NCBI GenBank assembly: GCA_002396335.1
Contig: DGXN01000021.1
Coordinates: 72,281 to 117,444 of the forward strand
DNA length: 45,164 bases
From: Bacteroidales bacterium UBA4231
GTDB lineage: Bacteria > Bacteroidota > Bacteroidia > Bacteroidales > UBA932
Direction of reading: 5' to 3'
Positions 26,397-34,086 of this stretch are shown here, piece by piece (within the stretch, counting starts at the first letter, position 1; every line of letters starts with the position of its first letter). The notes under the pieces are model-generated. The model had not been told where the DNA came from. It did no database searches and worked only from the letters and a program-made list of their open reading frames with translations. A program made the position numbers and the translations under genes.

Positions 26397-26843
26397 TTAT
26401 TTTTTGCGGATAGCCATTACGACTTCGCCGACGATAATCGAGAGAATGGCGCAGCCACCCACGATGTAGGCGAGGTTGAGAATGGTGTCGGTCAGCTTGA
26501 GTTCAGAAGCGGAAGGGAGGGTGGCACCGGAATAACCCACGGCAGGGTTGCCAGGGGAAATCAGGTATACCAGGCCGGCCAGGACGGCCACGCCAAGGAC
26601 CACGATGCCCAGTTTCACAAGGCTCTTGGGATCCGTGGTGGCGCGGATGTAGATTCCGACGCAGATCACGGCCGCAAGGGCGATGCCGATGACGATGTAA
26701 GCCCAGTACAGGAGTACGTTCGTTGCTGCACCGTCGTTGGCCTCAAATCCGGTTAAGAAACCCCAGACCAGCACGCCAACGCTGAGTATCAACAGTACTA
26801 CCAGCAGGATCTTGAATATTTTAGCGTATTTCTGGTTTTCCAT
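26397..26843 (-). CDS. membrane protein between ExbB and ExbD, unknown function
   Basis: 148 residues with about four hydrophobic segments (residues roughly 10-30, 43-65, 76-95 and 118-142), without a signal peptide. Charged residues cluster at the termini (MENQKYAKIFK and AIRKK). No named family is recognised. A similar gene is placed between exbB and exbD in many Bacteroidetes, so it is likely an accessory subunit of the motor complex, but that is inference from position. Gaps are 26 nt to ExbB and 8 nt to ExbD-1, so all four genes are one operon. Confidence 0.8.
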   Translation of the reverse strand: MENQKYAKIFKILLVVLLILSVGVLVWGFLTGFEANDGAATNVLLYWAYIVIGIALAAVICVGIYIRATTDPKSLVKLGIVVLGVAVLAGLVYLISPGNPAVGYSGATLPSASELKLTDTILNLAYIVGGCAILSIIVGEVVMAIRKK

Positions 26844-26869
26844 TTTGATCTGGAATTAAAGGGGTTAAC

Positions 26870-27661
26870 TTACTTCTTGTTGTTGTATTTGACCATGGTG
26901 TCCACAAAGCGGATGGAAGAGTCTTCCATGTCAATGCTGAGGGCGTCAATCTTGGCGATGATGTAGTTGTAGAAGATCTGGAGAATCATAGCGACGATGA
27001 GACCGCCCACAGTGGTGATGAGGGCCACCTTCATACCGCCAGCCACAACGTTCGGGGAGATGTCACCGGCAGCCTGGATAGCGTCGAAGGCCTGGATCAT
27101 ACCGATAACGGTACCAAGGAATCCGAGGGACGGGGCGATGGAGATGAACAGACCAATCCAGCTGAGGCCGTTCTCCATGAGGCTCATCTGAACGCCGCCA
27201 TAAGAGACGATGGTCTTTTCGACGACATCTACACCCTGGTCGGCGCGGAGCAGACCCTGATAGAAGATGCTGGCCACGGGGCCACGGGTTTCACGGCATA
27301 CTTTCTTGGCTTCTTCGATACCGCCTTTAGCAAGAGCAGCTTCCACGTCTTCGAGGAGCTTGGTGGTGTTGGTCTTGGAGAAGGCCAGGTAAAGGATACG
27401 CTCGATAGCGAGAGCCATACCGATGATCAGGCAGATGATGATCAGGGACATGAAGCCTGCGCCACCCTCGATGAATTTGGTCTTGAGGGCCTGGTGGAGG
27501 GGAACTTCCTCACCGGAACCGGCGAACAGGTCTACGGCTTCTTCAGCCTCTTCTACCTGTTCCTGTGCGGCGGGAGCTGCGCCCTCGTCCTGAGCAGAAG
27601 CGATGTTTGCAGTGAAGGTCACGAGACCGGCGACTGCCAAAAACATGAAAAACTTTTTCAT
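26870..27661 (-). CDS. exbB: MotA/TolQ/ExbB family proton channel protein
   Basis: 263 residues. A signal-like N-terminus (MKKFFMFLAVAGLVTFTANIASAQ) and an acidic Ala/Glu-rich stretch (25-50) precede the channel domain: helix 1 (GGAGFMSLIIICLIIGMALAIERILYL), a cytoplasmic loop with KVCRETRGPVASIFYQGLLRADQG, and helices 2-3 (SWIGLFISIAPSLGFLGTVIGMIQAF...GGMKVALITTVGGLIVAMILQIFYNYI). The last two form the conserved pore with its Thr/Gly motifs. It forms the proton-driven motor with ExbD. This extended N-terminus is common in Bacteroidetes ExbB. No clear TAnnTTTG precedes it; AATCTTTG lies too far upstream to be convincing. Confidence 0.93.
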   Translation of the reverse strand: MKKFFMFLAVAGLVTFTANIASAQDEGAAPAAQEQVEEAEEAVDLFAGSGEEVPLHQALKTKFIEGGAGFMSLIIICLIIGMALAIERILYLAFSKTNTTKLLEDVEAALAKGGIEEAKKVCRETRGPVASIFYQGLLRADQGVDVVEKTIVSYGGVQMSLMENGLSWIGLFISIAPSLGFLGTVIGMIQAFDAIQAAGDISPNVVAGGMKVALITTVGGLIVAMILQIFYNYIIAKIDALSIDMEDSSIRFVDTMVKYNNKK

Positions 27662-27759
27662 AATCGTTTTTGTGTTGTTAGTTATAAGTTGAATTGTTAG
27701 TAAATAAATTCCACTATTTGGTCGTGCAATTTAGGAATAAAAATTGGATTTGCCAAAGA

Positions 27760-28791
27760 TTATTTGCTTATTTCTCCACAAAGGTCCTTTTCCAGCATGG
27801 TTTTCACCCACTGGTTGTTGTCACTCCTGCCCATCAGGCAAAACAGTTTCCCAAGGGCTGCTTCGGTGGTAATGTCGGCCCCTGAAAGGACTCCGCAGTG
27901 CTTGAGGGTGGCGCCGGTGGCGTACAAGTCCATGTTCACCGTCCCGGCCTTGCACTGGGTGACGTTCAGCAGGATTTTTCCGCTGCGGTCGGCTTCCCGG
28001 ACAATGTCGAGGAACCAGTCTTTGGAAATGGCGTTTCCGGATCCGTAAGTCTCTATGATACAGGCTCTTGTCGGAGATTCGATCAGTACGGAACGCATCA
28101 CCTGCGCCGTCATGCCCGGGTGTACTTTCAGGATGGATACCCGGGTGTCCAGGTGGGTCTGGGCACGGAGCTGGACGTCCCAGTACACGGGTTTCCGGAT
28201 CAGGTCCGTGTTGTAGCGGATCTGGATGCCGGCTTCCGCGAGCGGGGGGCAGTTGGGCGAGACAAAGGCGTTGAACGCCTCCGCGCTGTATTTGGTGGAA
28301 CGGTTGCCGCGCAGCAGCTTGGAGTCGAAGAAAATGCAGACTTCCGGCACCCTGGGATGGCCGTCGGCATCTTTGGCCGATGCAATCTCCACCGCGCCGA
28401 TCAGATTCTCCTTCCCGTCGGTGCGGGGAACGCCGATCGGCAGCTGGCTTCCCGTGAATACGACCGGTTTCGAGAGGCCGTCCAGCATGAAACTGAGGGT
28501 GGAGGCGCTGTAGGCCATGGTGTCCGTCCCGTGCAGGATGACAAATCCGTCATAGTCCTCGTAGCGGTCCCGGATCAGGGTGGCCAGCGACACCCACAGT
28601 GAAGGCTCTACGTCCGAAGAGTCGATGAGCGGGTCGAAGGTGTAGGAGTCAATCTTGACGGCGAATTTCCCCAGTTCCGGCACCTCTTCCAGGATCTGGC
28701 TGAAGTCGAAGGGCTTGAGCGTCCCTTCGGCAGGATCCTCTTTCATGCCGATGGTGCCGCCGGTATAAATAATGAGAATGGAGGATTTCAT
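27760..28791 (-). CDS. ansA: type I L-asparaginase
   Basis: 343 residues. The threonine loop YTGGTIG (9-15) and the second catalytic block LHGTDTMAYSASTLSFML are hallmarks of asparaginases, and the HTG..-type spacing with no signal peptide marks the cytoplasmic type I (AnsA) form. GSQLPIG, FDSKLLRGNRSTKYSAEAFNAF and GSGNAISKD further agree. It hydrolyses asparagine to aspartate and ammonia. The first codon overlaps the tatD stop by 4 nt, so the two are co-transcribed from the tatD promoter. Confidence 0.95.
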   Translation of the reverse strand: MKSSILIIYTGGTIGMKEDPAEGTLKPFDFSQILEEVPELGKFAVKIDSYTFDPLIDSSDVEPSLWVSLATLIRDRYEDYDGFVILHGTDTMAYSASTLSFMLDGLSKPVVFTGSQLPIGVPRTDGKENLIGAVEIASAKDADGHPRVPEVCIFFDSKLLRGNRSTKYSAEAFNAFVSPNCPPLAEAGIQIRYNTDLIRKPVYWDVQLRAQTHLDTRVSILKVHPGMTAQVMRSVLIESPTRACIIETYGSGNAISKDWFLDIVREADRSGKILLNVTQCKAGTVNMDLYATGATLKHCGVLSGADITTEAALGKLFCLMGRSDNNQWVKTMLEKDLCGEISK

Positions 28792-29609
28792 AAGGAAAAC
28801 AGTGTTTCAGCGTTATGGGTGGTCAGGGTTTCAACTTCTTGGAGGGTGAGGCCTTTGGCTTCGGCAAGCCTTTGGGCGATCAGGGGGATGAAGGCGCTTT
28901 CGTTGCGCTTTCCGCGATAGGGGACCGGCGCCAGGTAAGGGGCGTCCGTCTCCAGGAGGATTTTCTCCATGGGGATGCGCTCCACTGTCTGTGCCAGGTG
29001 GGAATTCTTGAACGTGATCACACCGCCGATGCCGACGGAAAAATCCCCGTACCGGTTGGCACGCTCGTAGAGTTCATAGCTGCCGGTAAAGCAGTGCAGG
29101 TTTCCGCGGAGATGCAGGTGGGAAGCGTCGGCCAGGACGGAAAAAAAGTCCTCCCACGCATCCCGGAGGTGGAAATTCACCGGCAGATCCAGCTTTGCCG
29201 CCAGCTCCAGCTGCAGGCGCAGCACCTCTTTCTGCTCGGCCGCAAACTCCGTTCCCTCGTGGTAGTCCAGGCCGATTTCCCCGATGGCGACGATGGCCTG
29301 GGGCCGAATCCCCGGGACCTCCCGGGCCGCTATGCTCCGGGGTCCGTCATTCAGGCATTCTGCGATGTGGAACACTTCCTCCAGCTCCTCGCGCCAGTTT
29401 CCGGCGACAGAACCTGGATACAGGCCCAGCATCTGGTAAATCACGCCGGGATGGCGGTTCCCGATTTCCCACATGGCGGGACGCTCGCGGCTGTCCACAT
29501 CGGCCTGGATCATTTTGCCGACACCGGCCTCCAGGGCACGCTGAACGGCCGCCTCCGCATCAGGAAGCAGCCATTCGTCGTAAAAATGCGTATGCGTGTC
29601 CACGAACAT
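28788..29609 (-). CDS. TatD family metal-dependent hydrolase
   Basis: 273 residues. Motifs of the amidohydrolase-like TIM barrel: FVDTHTHFYDEW (His pair, metal 1), GEIGLDYHEG, FHLRDAWEDF, HCFTGS and LLETDAPYLAPVPYRGKRNES (Asp, metal-binding). TatD enzymes act as 3'-5' exonucleases on DNA in repair and in the oxidative-stress response. The ATG is only 4 nt from TATCTTTG, so the mRNA is predicted leaderless. The start agrees with the family N-terminus. ansA follows with a 4-nt overlap. Confidence 0.94.
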   Translation of the reverse strand: MFVDTHTHFYDEWLLPDAEAAVQRALEAGVGKMIQADVDSRERPAMWEIGNRHPGVIYQMLGLYPGSVAGNWREELEEVFHIAECLNDGPRSIAAREVPGIRPQAIVAIGEIGLDYHEGTEFAAEQKEVLRLQLELAAKLDLPVNFHLRDAWEDFFSVLADASHLHLRGNLHCFTGSYELYERANRYGDFSVGIGGVITFKNSHLAQTVERIPMEKILLETDAPYLAPVPYRGKRNESAFIPLIAQRLAEAKGLTLQEVETLTTHNAETLFSL

Positions 29610-29613
29610 GACA

Positions 29614-29621
29614 CAAAGATA
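29614..29621 (-). promoter_or_regulatory. -7 box (TATCTTTG) of tatD-ansA, 4 nt from the start codon
   Basis: A perfect TAnnTTTG with spacer TGTC before the ATG. Transcription would begin at about the A of ATG. Confidence 0.7.
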
Positions 29622-29668
29622 CGGAAAAAATCCCGGATTGTTCCCCGCCTGTCTCAGGATTGATTGTC

Positions 29669-30631
29669 CTACTGGCCAGAGTCGGTATTGTCTGAACCTA
29701 AGATTCCAGGGACGGAAATTTTCCCGGGGTGAATTCCCTTTTGTACAGTATTCCTTTCCAGTTGAAGCACGCGGGCGAGTTGGTTTACTGTGGTTTTCCG
29801 TGTTCGCCAGAGGTAGGGGAGGAGGCGTAGCTTTTTCTCCAAGGGAAGATCGGCAATTCGGAGGCCGAACCAGCGGTTGGCGACATCGGCTACAATCAAA
29901 TAAAAGTCGGAGTCTGGAATCATATGACGTGGAGCATCCACAAGTTTCTCTTTCATTTCGGCCGTATTCAGGCTTCCAATGGTCTTCATCCAGAATGCCG
30001 GATCGTGATTGAAGGCTTGTTCCAGGTAGGCTGTGTCGCAGAAGGATCCCGGAATCAGATCGCCGTTTTGGTCCAGCGTCCAGGATACTGTAGAAAGATT
30101 GATGCCGGTATGCATCAGTGCTCCTTTTTCCCTTTTGGTCAGCAGTGTTACCGCTTTTTCGCCATGTTCAGGGATTTGGCGGAACATGGCCCTGTAGCCG
30201 GACCACAAATACTCGTTTACGGATACACCGTTGTCCATACTGTTGCGCGGGATGTATGCCAGGGCATTGCGGACATACCAGTCGGAGTCCAAATAAATGG
30301 CTTTGGTATCAGTCCTTCTCAGAATGCCTTCTTCCGCATACTTGTGTCGAAACCACTGAGCATAGACTCTTTTTACCTCCAGAGCATAGTTGTCGGCCTC
30401 TTTCTGACTGCAGGAAAGAATGGCGATGTGCGCATGATTGGAAACCACGGCATAGATAATGATCAGAACGTTTTTCCGCAAGGCACAAATGGCAATTTGC
30501 TTGACAAACGTACTGTAATCTTCATGGTCTCGGCAGAGAACGGCCGATTCCAATCCCTCCAGGCTGACATGAAACGGATAAACCGTTCTTTGTACTCCAT
30601 CAGGAAGAACTCTTGTGACGATTCTTTGCAT
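29669..30631 (-). CDS. REP-associated tyrosine transposase-like protein (RAYT-2)
   Basis: 320 residues from the ATG at 30631. The frame is open 23 codons upstream, but that part lies in the repeat array and is not family-like. LIIIYAVVSNHAHIAILSC carries the HUH pair (His66, His68), and YVRNALAYIPRNSMDNGVSVNEYLWSGYRAMF (119-150) corresponds to the RAYT segment around Y-x-x-x-N with a WSGY end. A C-terminal helix-turn-helix-like region (KTTVNQLARVLQLERNTVQKG) is present. The sequence is well diverged from RAYT-1, so this is a different RAYT group. It is intact. The gap upstream holds seven copies of a GGGAATGGTC-type repeat, probably its cognate REP. It lies between tatD and dprA. Confidence 0.8.
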   Translation of the reverse strand: MQRIVTRVLPDGVQRTVYPFHVSLEGLESAVLCRDHEDYSTFVKQIAICALRKNVLIIIYAVVSNHAHIAILSCSQKEADNYALEVKRVYAQWFRHKYAEEGILRRTDTKAIYLDSDWYVRNALAYIPRNSMDNGVSVNEYLWSGYRAMFRQIPEHGEKAVTLLTKREKGALMHTGINLSTVSWTLDQNGDLIPGSFCDTAYLEQAFNHDPAFWMKTIGSLNTAEMKEKLVDAPRHMIPDSDFYLIVADVANRWFGLRIADLPLEKKLRLLPYLWRTRKTTVNQLARVLQLERNTVQKGIHPGKISVPGILGSDNTDSGQ

Positions 30632-30639
30632 AAGGTTTT

Positions 30640-30816
30640 GGGAATGGTCTGTTTTTAAAGGCAGGACCGTTCCCGCTGTTTCTGCCTTTGAGGGCCGCAT
30701 AATGCTGTTTCCATGGGAATGGTCTGCCCCTCAAAATCAAACCATTCCCATCTTTTGTCCGGACCATTCCCACTTTCGGCAGACCATTTCCGCCTGGCCT
30801 CCGGACCGTTCCCCCC
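30640..30816. repeat. cluster of seven GGGAATGGTC-type inverted repeats upstream of RAYT-2
   Basis: Two copies read GGGAATGGTCTG (30640 and 30715). Five read the complement, GGACCATTCCC or close variants (30664, 30741, 30761, 30781, 30803). The pair at 30713-30723 and 30741-30751 forms a perfect 11-bp inverted repeat, ATGGGAATGGT with ACCATTCCCAT. The pair at 30640 and 30664 forms an imperfect stem around a TTTTTAAAGG loop. The array fills the 191-bp gap between RAYT-2 and the dprA stop. It bears no resemblance to the RAYT-1 elements. Confidence 0.8.
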
Positions 30817-30822
30817 ATCTTC

Positions 30823-31959
30823 TTACCGGCGTTCGCGGGCGGTGCAGCGGCGGAGGAGGTCGGTGACGATGAATCCGTCGGCTTCCATCAGGCTGATCAG
30901 TTGGAGGACGTGGGGATAGGGGAGGCGGAGCTGGGCGGCGAGCTCTTCCGGGCCGATGCCCCGCTGCCGGTAGACGGCCATGCCCAGCCGGATGGCATCC
31001 GGTCCCGGCCCGGCGCCGGTTCCGTAGTGCTTTTCCAGGGCGTTGCGGTAGCCTTCGGGGCCGGTGATCCAGGAGCCGCCGGATCCCCGGACGGGGGCGC
31101 CGAGCCCCAGGCGGGCGGCCAGGTCTTCGGGCGTGGTGATGATTTCGGCCATCTGCTCGCGGATGAGGGAGTTGCAGCCGGCGCTGCGCAGGTCGTCGGC
31201 CCGGCCGGGGAGGGCGTAGACGTCGCGGGCATAGTCGCAACCGTAGCGGGCGGTCATGAGGGAGCCGCCCCGGGACTTGGATTCCACCACGATGATGCCC
31301 CGTGCCAGGCCTGCGATGATGCGGTTCCGGCGGATGAAATTCTGCGCGACGGGAGCGGTGCCCAGGGGGTAGTCGGTGAGGATGGCGCAGCCGGGGGTCC
31401 GGACCATCCGGGCGGCCAGCGCCTCGTGCTGCCAGGGATAGACTCTCTCGATGCCGGTCGCCATGACTCCGACTGTGCCGATTCCTGCCTCCAGCGCTTC
31501 CCTGTGCGCGATTCCGTCGGCCCCTATGGCCAGGCCGCTTACGATGACGGGCTGGACGGGGGCGTCGGCCAGGCAGCGGACGATGCGCTGGCACCAGTCT
31601 TTCCCATAAGGGGAAATGTCGCGTGTTCCCACGATGGCCACCATGGGGCGGAGAGAGAAGATTTCGGCCGGAGAGGACGTTCCGTTCAGGTACAGCCCCA
31701 GCGGCGGATCGGGGCAGGCGCGGAGGGGTTCAGGATAGTCCTCGTCCGTAAGGCCGATGAAGCGGAATCCGCCCGCCCGGACACGTTCCAGCTCCCCGGC
31801 CGCCCAGTCCAGGCTGGCCTTGTCCAGGCCGAGGTCGGGATTCTGAAAAAGGGACCAGGCGCCGGCGCTGTCTTCCAGCAGCGGCAAAACTTTGGCCGGG
31901 GTATACCCGAAAAGCTTGTTCAGCGCGCACAGCGCAAGGGTTTCGTCAGTGTTGCTCAT
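30823..31959 (-). CDS. dprA: DNA processing protein DprA (Smf family)
   Basis: 378 residues from the ATG at 31959 (MSNTDETLAL). The frame is open 12 codons further up, but the -7 box sits there. A helical N-terminal SAM-like domain is followed by the Rossmann-like fold (PMVAIVGTRDISPYGKDW, VSGLAIGADGIAHREALEAGIGTVGVMATGIERVYP, AQNFIRRNRIIAGLARGIIVVESKSRGGSLMTARYGCDYARDVYALPG). A C-terminal winged-helix-like domain follows. DprA binds ssDNA and loads RecA during natural transformation. The TATCTTTG box lies 4 nt from the ATG, which supports the short start and predicts a leaderless mRNA. Confidence 0.95.
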   Translation of the reverse strand: MSNTDETLALCALNKLFGYTPAKVLPLLEDSAGAWSLFQNPDLGLDKASLDWAAGELERVRAGGFRFIGLTDEDYPEPLRACPDPPLGLYLNGTSSPAEIFSLRPMVAIVGTRDISPYGKDWCQRIVRCLADAPVQPVIVSGLAIGADGIAHREALEAGIGTVGVMATGIERVYPWQHEALAARMVRTPGCAILTDYPLGTAPVAQNFIRRNRIIAGLARGIIVVESKSRGGSLMTARYGCDYARDVYALPGRADDLRSAGCNSLIREQMAEIITTPEDLAARLGLGAPVRGSGGSWITGPEGYRNALEKHYGTGAGPGPDAIRLGMAVYRQRGIGPEELAAQLRLPYPHVLQLISLMEADGFIVTDLLRRCTARERR

Positions 31960-31963
31960 GCCC

Positions 31964-31971
31964 CAAAGATA
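31964..31971 (-). promoter_or_regulatory. -7 box (TATCTTTG) of dprA, 4 nt from the start codon
   Basis: A perfect consensus with spacer GGGC before ATG. It directly follows the queA terminator, and both lie in the 95-nt gap between queA and dprA. Confidence 0.7.
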
Positions 31972-31983
31972 GCGCAGCGCACA

Positions 31984-32020
31984 AAAAAACAACACAAGCT
32001 GTTGATAACTTGTGTTGTTT
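31984..32020 (-). terminator. strong intrinsic terminator after queA
   Basis: AAACAACACAAG (31987-31998) and CTTGTGTTGTTT (32009-32020) form a perfect 12-bp stem with a 10-nt loop. In the leftward direction a run of seven T follows. It ends the SRPBCC-methyltransferase-TPR-queA transcript. Confidence 0.93.
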
Positions 32021-32054
32021 CAGGGGGTATTTTGTTTGTTTTGCAGGATTTTTC

Positions 32055-33104
32055 CTACACAATCATAAGCGCATCGCCGTAAGGCCCGAAGCGGTAGCCC
32101 TCCTTGAGGGCTTCCTCATAGGCGGCCATGACACCCTTGTATCCGCCGAAAGCGGCCACGCTCATGAGCATGGTGCTCTGCGGGAGGTGGAAGTTGGAGA
32201 CGATGGCGTCCGGCACGGAGTACTGGTACGGCGGGAAGATGAACTTGTTGGTCCAGCCGTCGAAGGCGTTCACTTCGTGGGTGGTGGTGACATAGGTCTC
32301 CAGGCCGCGCATGACCGTGGCGCCGATGGCGACGACCTTCTTTCCGGCGCGCTTGGCCTTGTTGATGGCGGCGGCGGCTTCCTCGGAGATGATCAGGCGC
32401 TCGGAGTCCATCCGGTGCTTGGAGAGGTCCTCCACATCCACGGTGCGGAAGTGGCCGATGCCCATGTGGACGGTAATGAAGGTTTTGCCGATGTCCTTGA
32501 GGATCATGCGGTTGAACAGCTCGCGGCTGAAGTGCAGGCCGGCGGCCGGGGCGCTGACGGCCCCTTCATGGGCGGCGAAGATGGTCTGGTAATTCTCCAC
32601 GTCTTCGGGGGTGGTCTTTTCCTTCACCCATTCCGGGACGTAGGGCTCACCCAGGCCGAAGAGGGCCTCCTTGAAGTCTTCGTAACTGCCGTCGAACAAG
32701 AAGCGCAGGGTCCTGCCGCGGGAGGTGGTGTTGTCGATCACTTCCGCCACCAGCGACTCGTCCTCTCCGAAGTAGAGTTTGTTGCCGATACGGATTTTCC
32801 GTGCGGGGTCCACGATGACGTCCCACAGACGCTGCTCGCGGTTGAGTTCCCTGAGGAGGAGGACCATGATGTCGGCCCCCGTTTTCTCCTTCTTGCCGTA
32901 CAGGCGGGCGGGGAAGACCTTGGTGTCGTTCAGGACGAAGATGTCTCCTTTGCCGAAGTAGTCGATGATATCCTTGAAGAGGCGGTGCTCGATTTCACCG
33001 GAGTCTTTGTGCAGGACCATGAGGCGGGCCTCGTCACGCCAGCGGGTGGGCTGCTGGGCAATCCGGTCCTGGGGAAGTTCGAAGTTGAATTGCGAAAGTT
33101 TCAT
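32055..33104 (-). CDS. queA: tRNA preQ1(34) S-adenosylmethionine ribosyltransferase-isomerase
   Basis: 349 residues. MKLSQFNFELPQDRIAQQPTRWRDEARLMVL, DYFGKGDIFVLNDTKVFPARLYG and AAPTAGLHF-type AAGLHFSRELFNRM, then HMGIGHFRTVDVEDLSKHRMDSE and DGWTNKFIFPPYQYSVPDAIVSNFHLPQSTMLMSVAAF are all QueA signatures. The enzyme transfers the ribosyl part of SAM to preQ1 in tRNA, making epoxyqueuosine, the penultimate step to queuosine at position 34. It lies 55 nt after the TPR gene and ends in the strong terminator at 31984. Confidence 0.97.
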   Translation of the reverse strand: MKLSQFNFELPQDRIAQQPTRWRDEARLMVLHKDSGEIEHRLFKDIIDYFGKGDIFVLNDTKVFPARLYGKKEKTGADIMVLLLRELNREQRLWDVIVDPARKIRIGNKLYFGEDESLVAEVIDNTTSRGRTLRFLFDGSYEDFKEALFGLGEPYVPEWVKEKTTPEDVENYQTIFAAHEGAVSAPAAGLHFSRELFNRMILKDIGKTFITVHMGIGHFRTVDVEDLSKHRMDSERLIISEEAAAAINKAKRAGKKVVAIGATVMRGLETYVTTTHEVNAFDGWTNKFIFPPYQYSVPDAIVSNFHLPQSTMLMSVAAFGGYKGVMAAYEEALKEGYRFGPYGDALMIV

Positions 33105-33159
33105 TACACGTCTTATTCGATACTTATATAATACGTCCGCTGCGAATAAAAAGTTTCAC

Positions 33160-34086
33160 CTATTTCTTCTTATAGGCGTCCAGCCGGGTCTGAGCGCTCT
33201 GCCGCTCGGTCTCCGTGTCTCCGTACCGGGCCATCAGGGCGAGGTACTTGGTCTCCATCTTGCGGTCTTTGGCGGTCCGTGCCATCAGGATGCAGTTCCT
33301 CAGGGCCGTCATGTCGGAAGGATGCTTGCGGAGTACCTGGTCGAAGTATTTCCGCGCATTCTTGTAGTCTTTCTTCACCAGATAGTAACTGCCCAGGTTG
33401 TCCAGGAACACGGGGTCGTCCTTGGAGTAGGCGAGAAGGTACTCCGACAGGTCCTTGAACGCCAGGGCCGACGCATCCGTCCCCAGCCGGAAGATGGCGG
33501 CGCAGTAGTCCTGGAGGAAGGCTTTGAACTGGTCGTCCGTCACGCCGTCCATCCCTTCATACTCCCAGACGGGGTGCTCCTTGTAGTGCTTGTCGGCCAG
33601 GGCTTTCAGGTCGGCCACGGTCATCTCCGGGCTGCCCTGCTCGTAGGCCAGGAGGGCGTCGGTCTTGACCATGCGGTAATCCAGGCGCCAGGGCTTTGCC
33701 CGGATGGCTTTCTCGATGGCGGTGAGGGCTTCTGCGAAGAGCGCGTCGTCGTAATGGTAGATTTCAAAATAATTGTGCCGCTTGCCCAGCGAGTCGGTCA
33801 TGGAGAGGATGGGCTGCTGCCCCAGGTGGCGGCTGTCGGGAAGGTCCTGTACCTCGGACGTGCGGCAGCGGGTGAAGGTGAAGGAAAAACGGGCCAGCAT
33901 CTGCTGCGGGTCCTCCGGATAGGCGGCCTCCCATTTGGCAAGGAGGGTCTCTACGCCCAGGCCGGCCGGGCCGACCCGCTCGACGAGGTTGTTGTAACGG
34001 CGCAGGAAGTCGGCCTGCGATTCCTCCTGGGCGGAGGCCAGGAAGGGCATGGCCAGGAGGGAGAGAATCAGAAGGAGTCTTTTCAT
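33160..34086 (-). CDS. secreted tetratricopeptide-repeat protein
   Basis: 308 residues from the ATG at 34086; an upstream open extension lies inside the methyltransferase gene and is dismissed. A signal peptide (MKRLLLILSLLAMPFLASAQ) sends it to the periplasm. The C-terminal half has TPR-like helices, best seen in PVFLDNLGSYYLVKKDYKNARKYFDQVLRKHPSDMTALRNCILMAR. Earlier residues are helical with a few Trp and Tyr. The function is unknown; TPR proteins act as adaptors. The ATG overlaps the methyltransferase stop by 4 nt (ATGA). Confidence 0.8.
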   Translation of the reverse strand: MKRLLLILSLLAMPFLASAQEESQADFLRRYNNLVERVGPAGLGVETLLAKWEAAYPEDPQQMLARFSFTFTRCRTSEVQDLPDSRHLGQQPILSMTDSLGKRHNYFEIYHYDDALFAEALTAIEKAIRAKPWRLDYRMVKTDALLAYEQGSPEMTVADLKALADKHYKEHPVWEYEGMDGVTDDQFKAFLQDYCAAIFRLGTDASALAFKDLSEYLLAYSKDDPVFLDNLGSYYLVKKDYKNARKYFDQVLRKHPSDMTALRNCILMARTAKDRKMETKYLALMARYGDTETERQSAQTRLDAYKKK

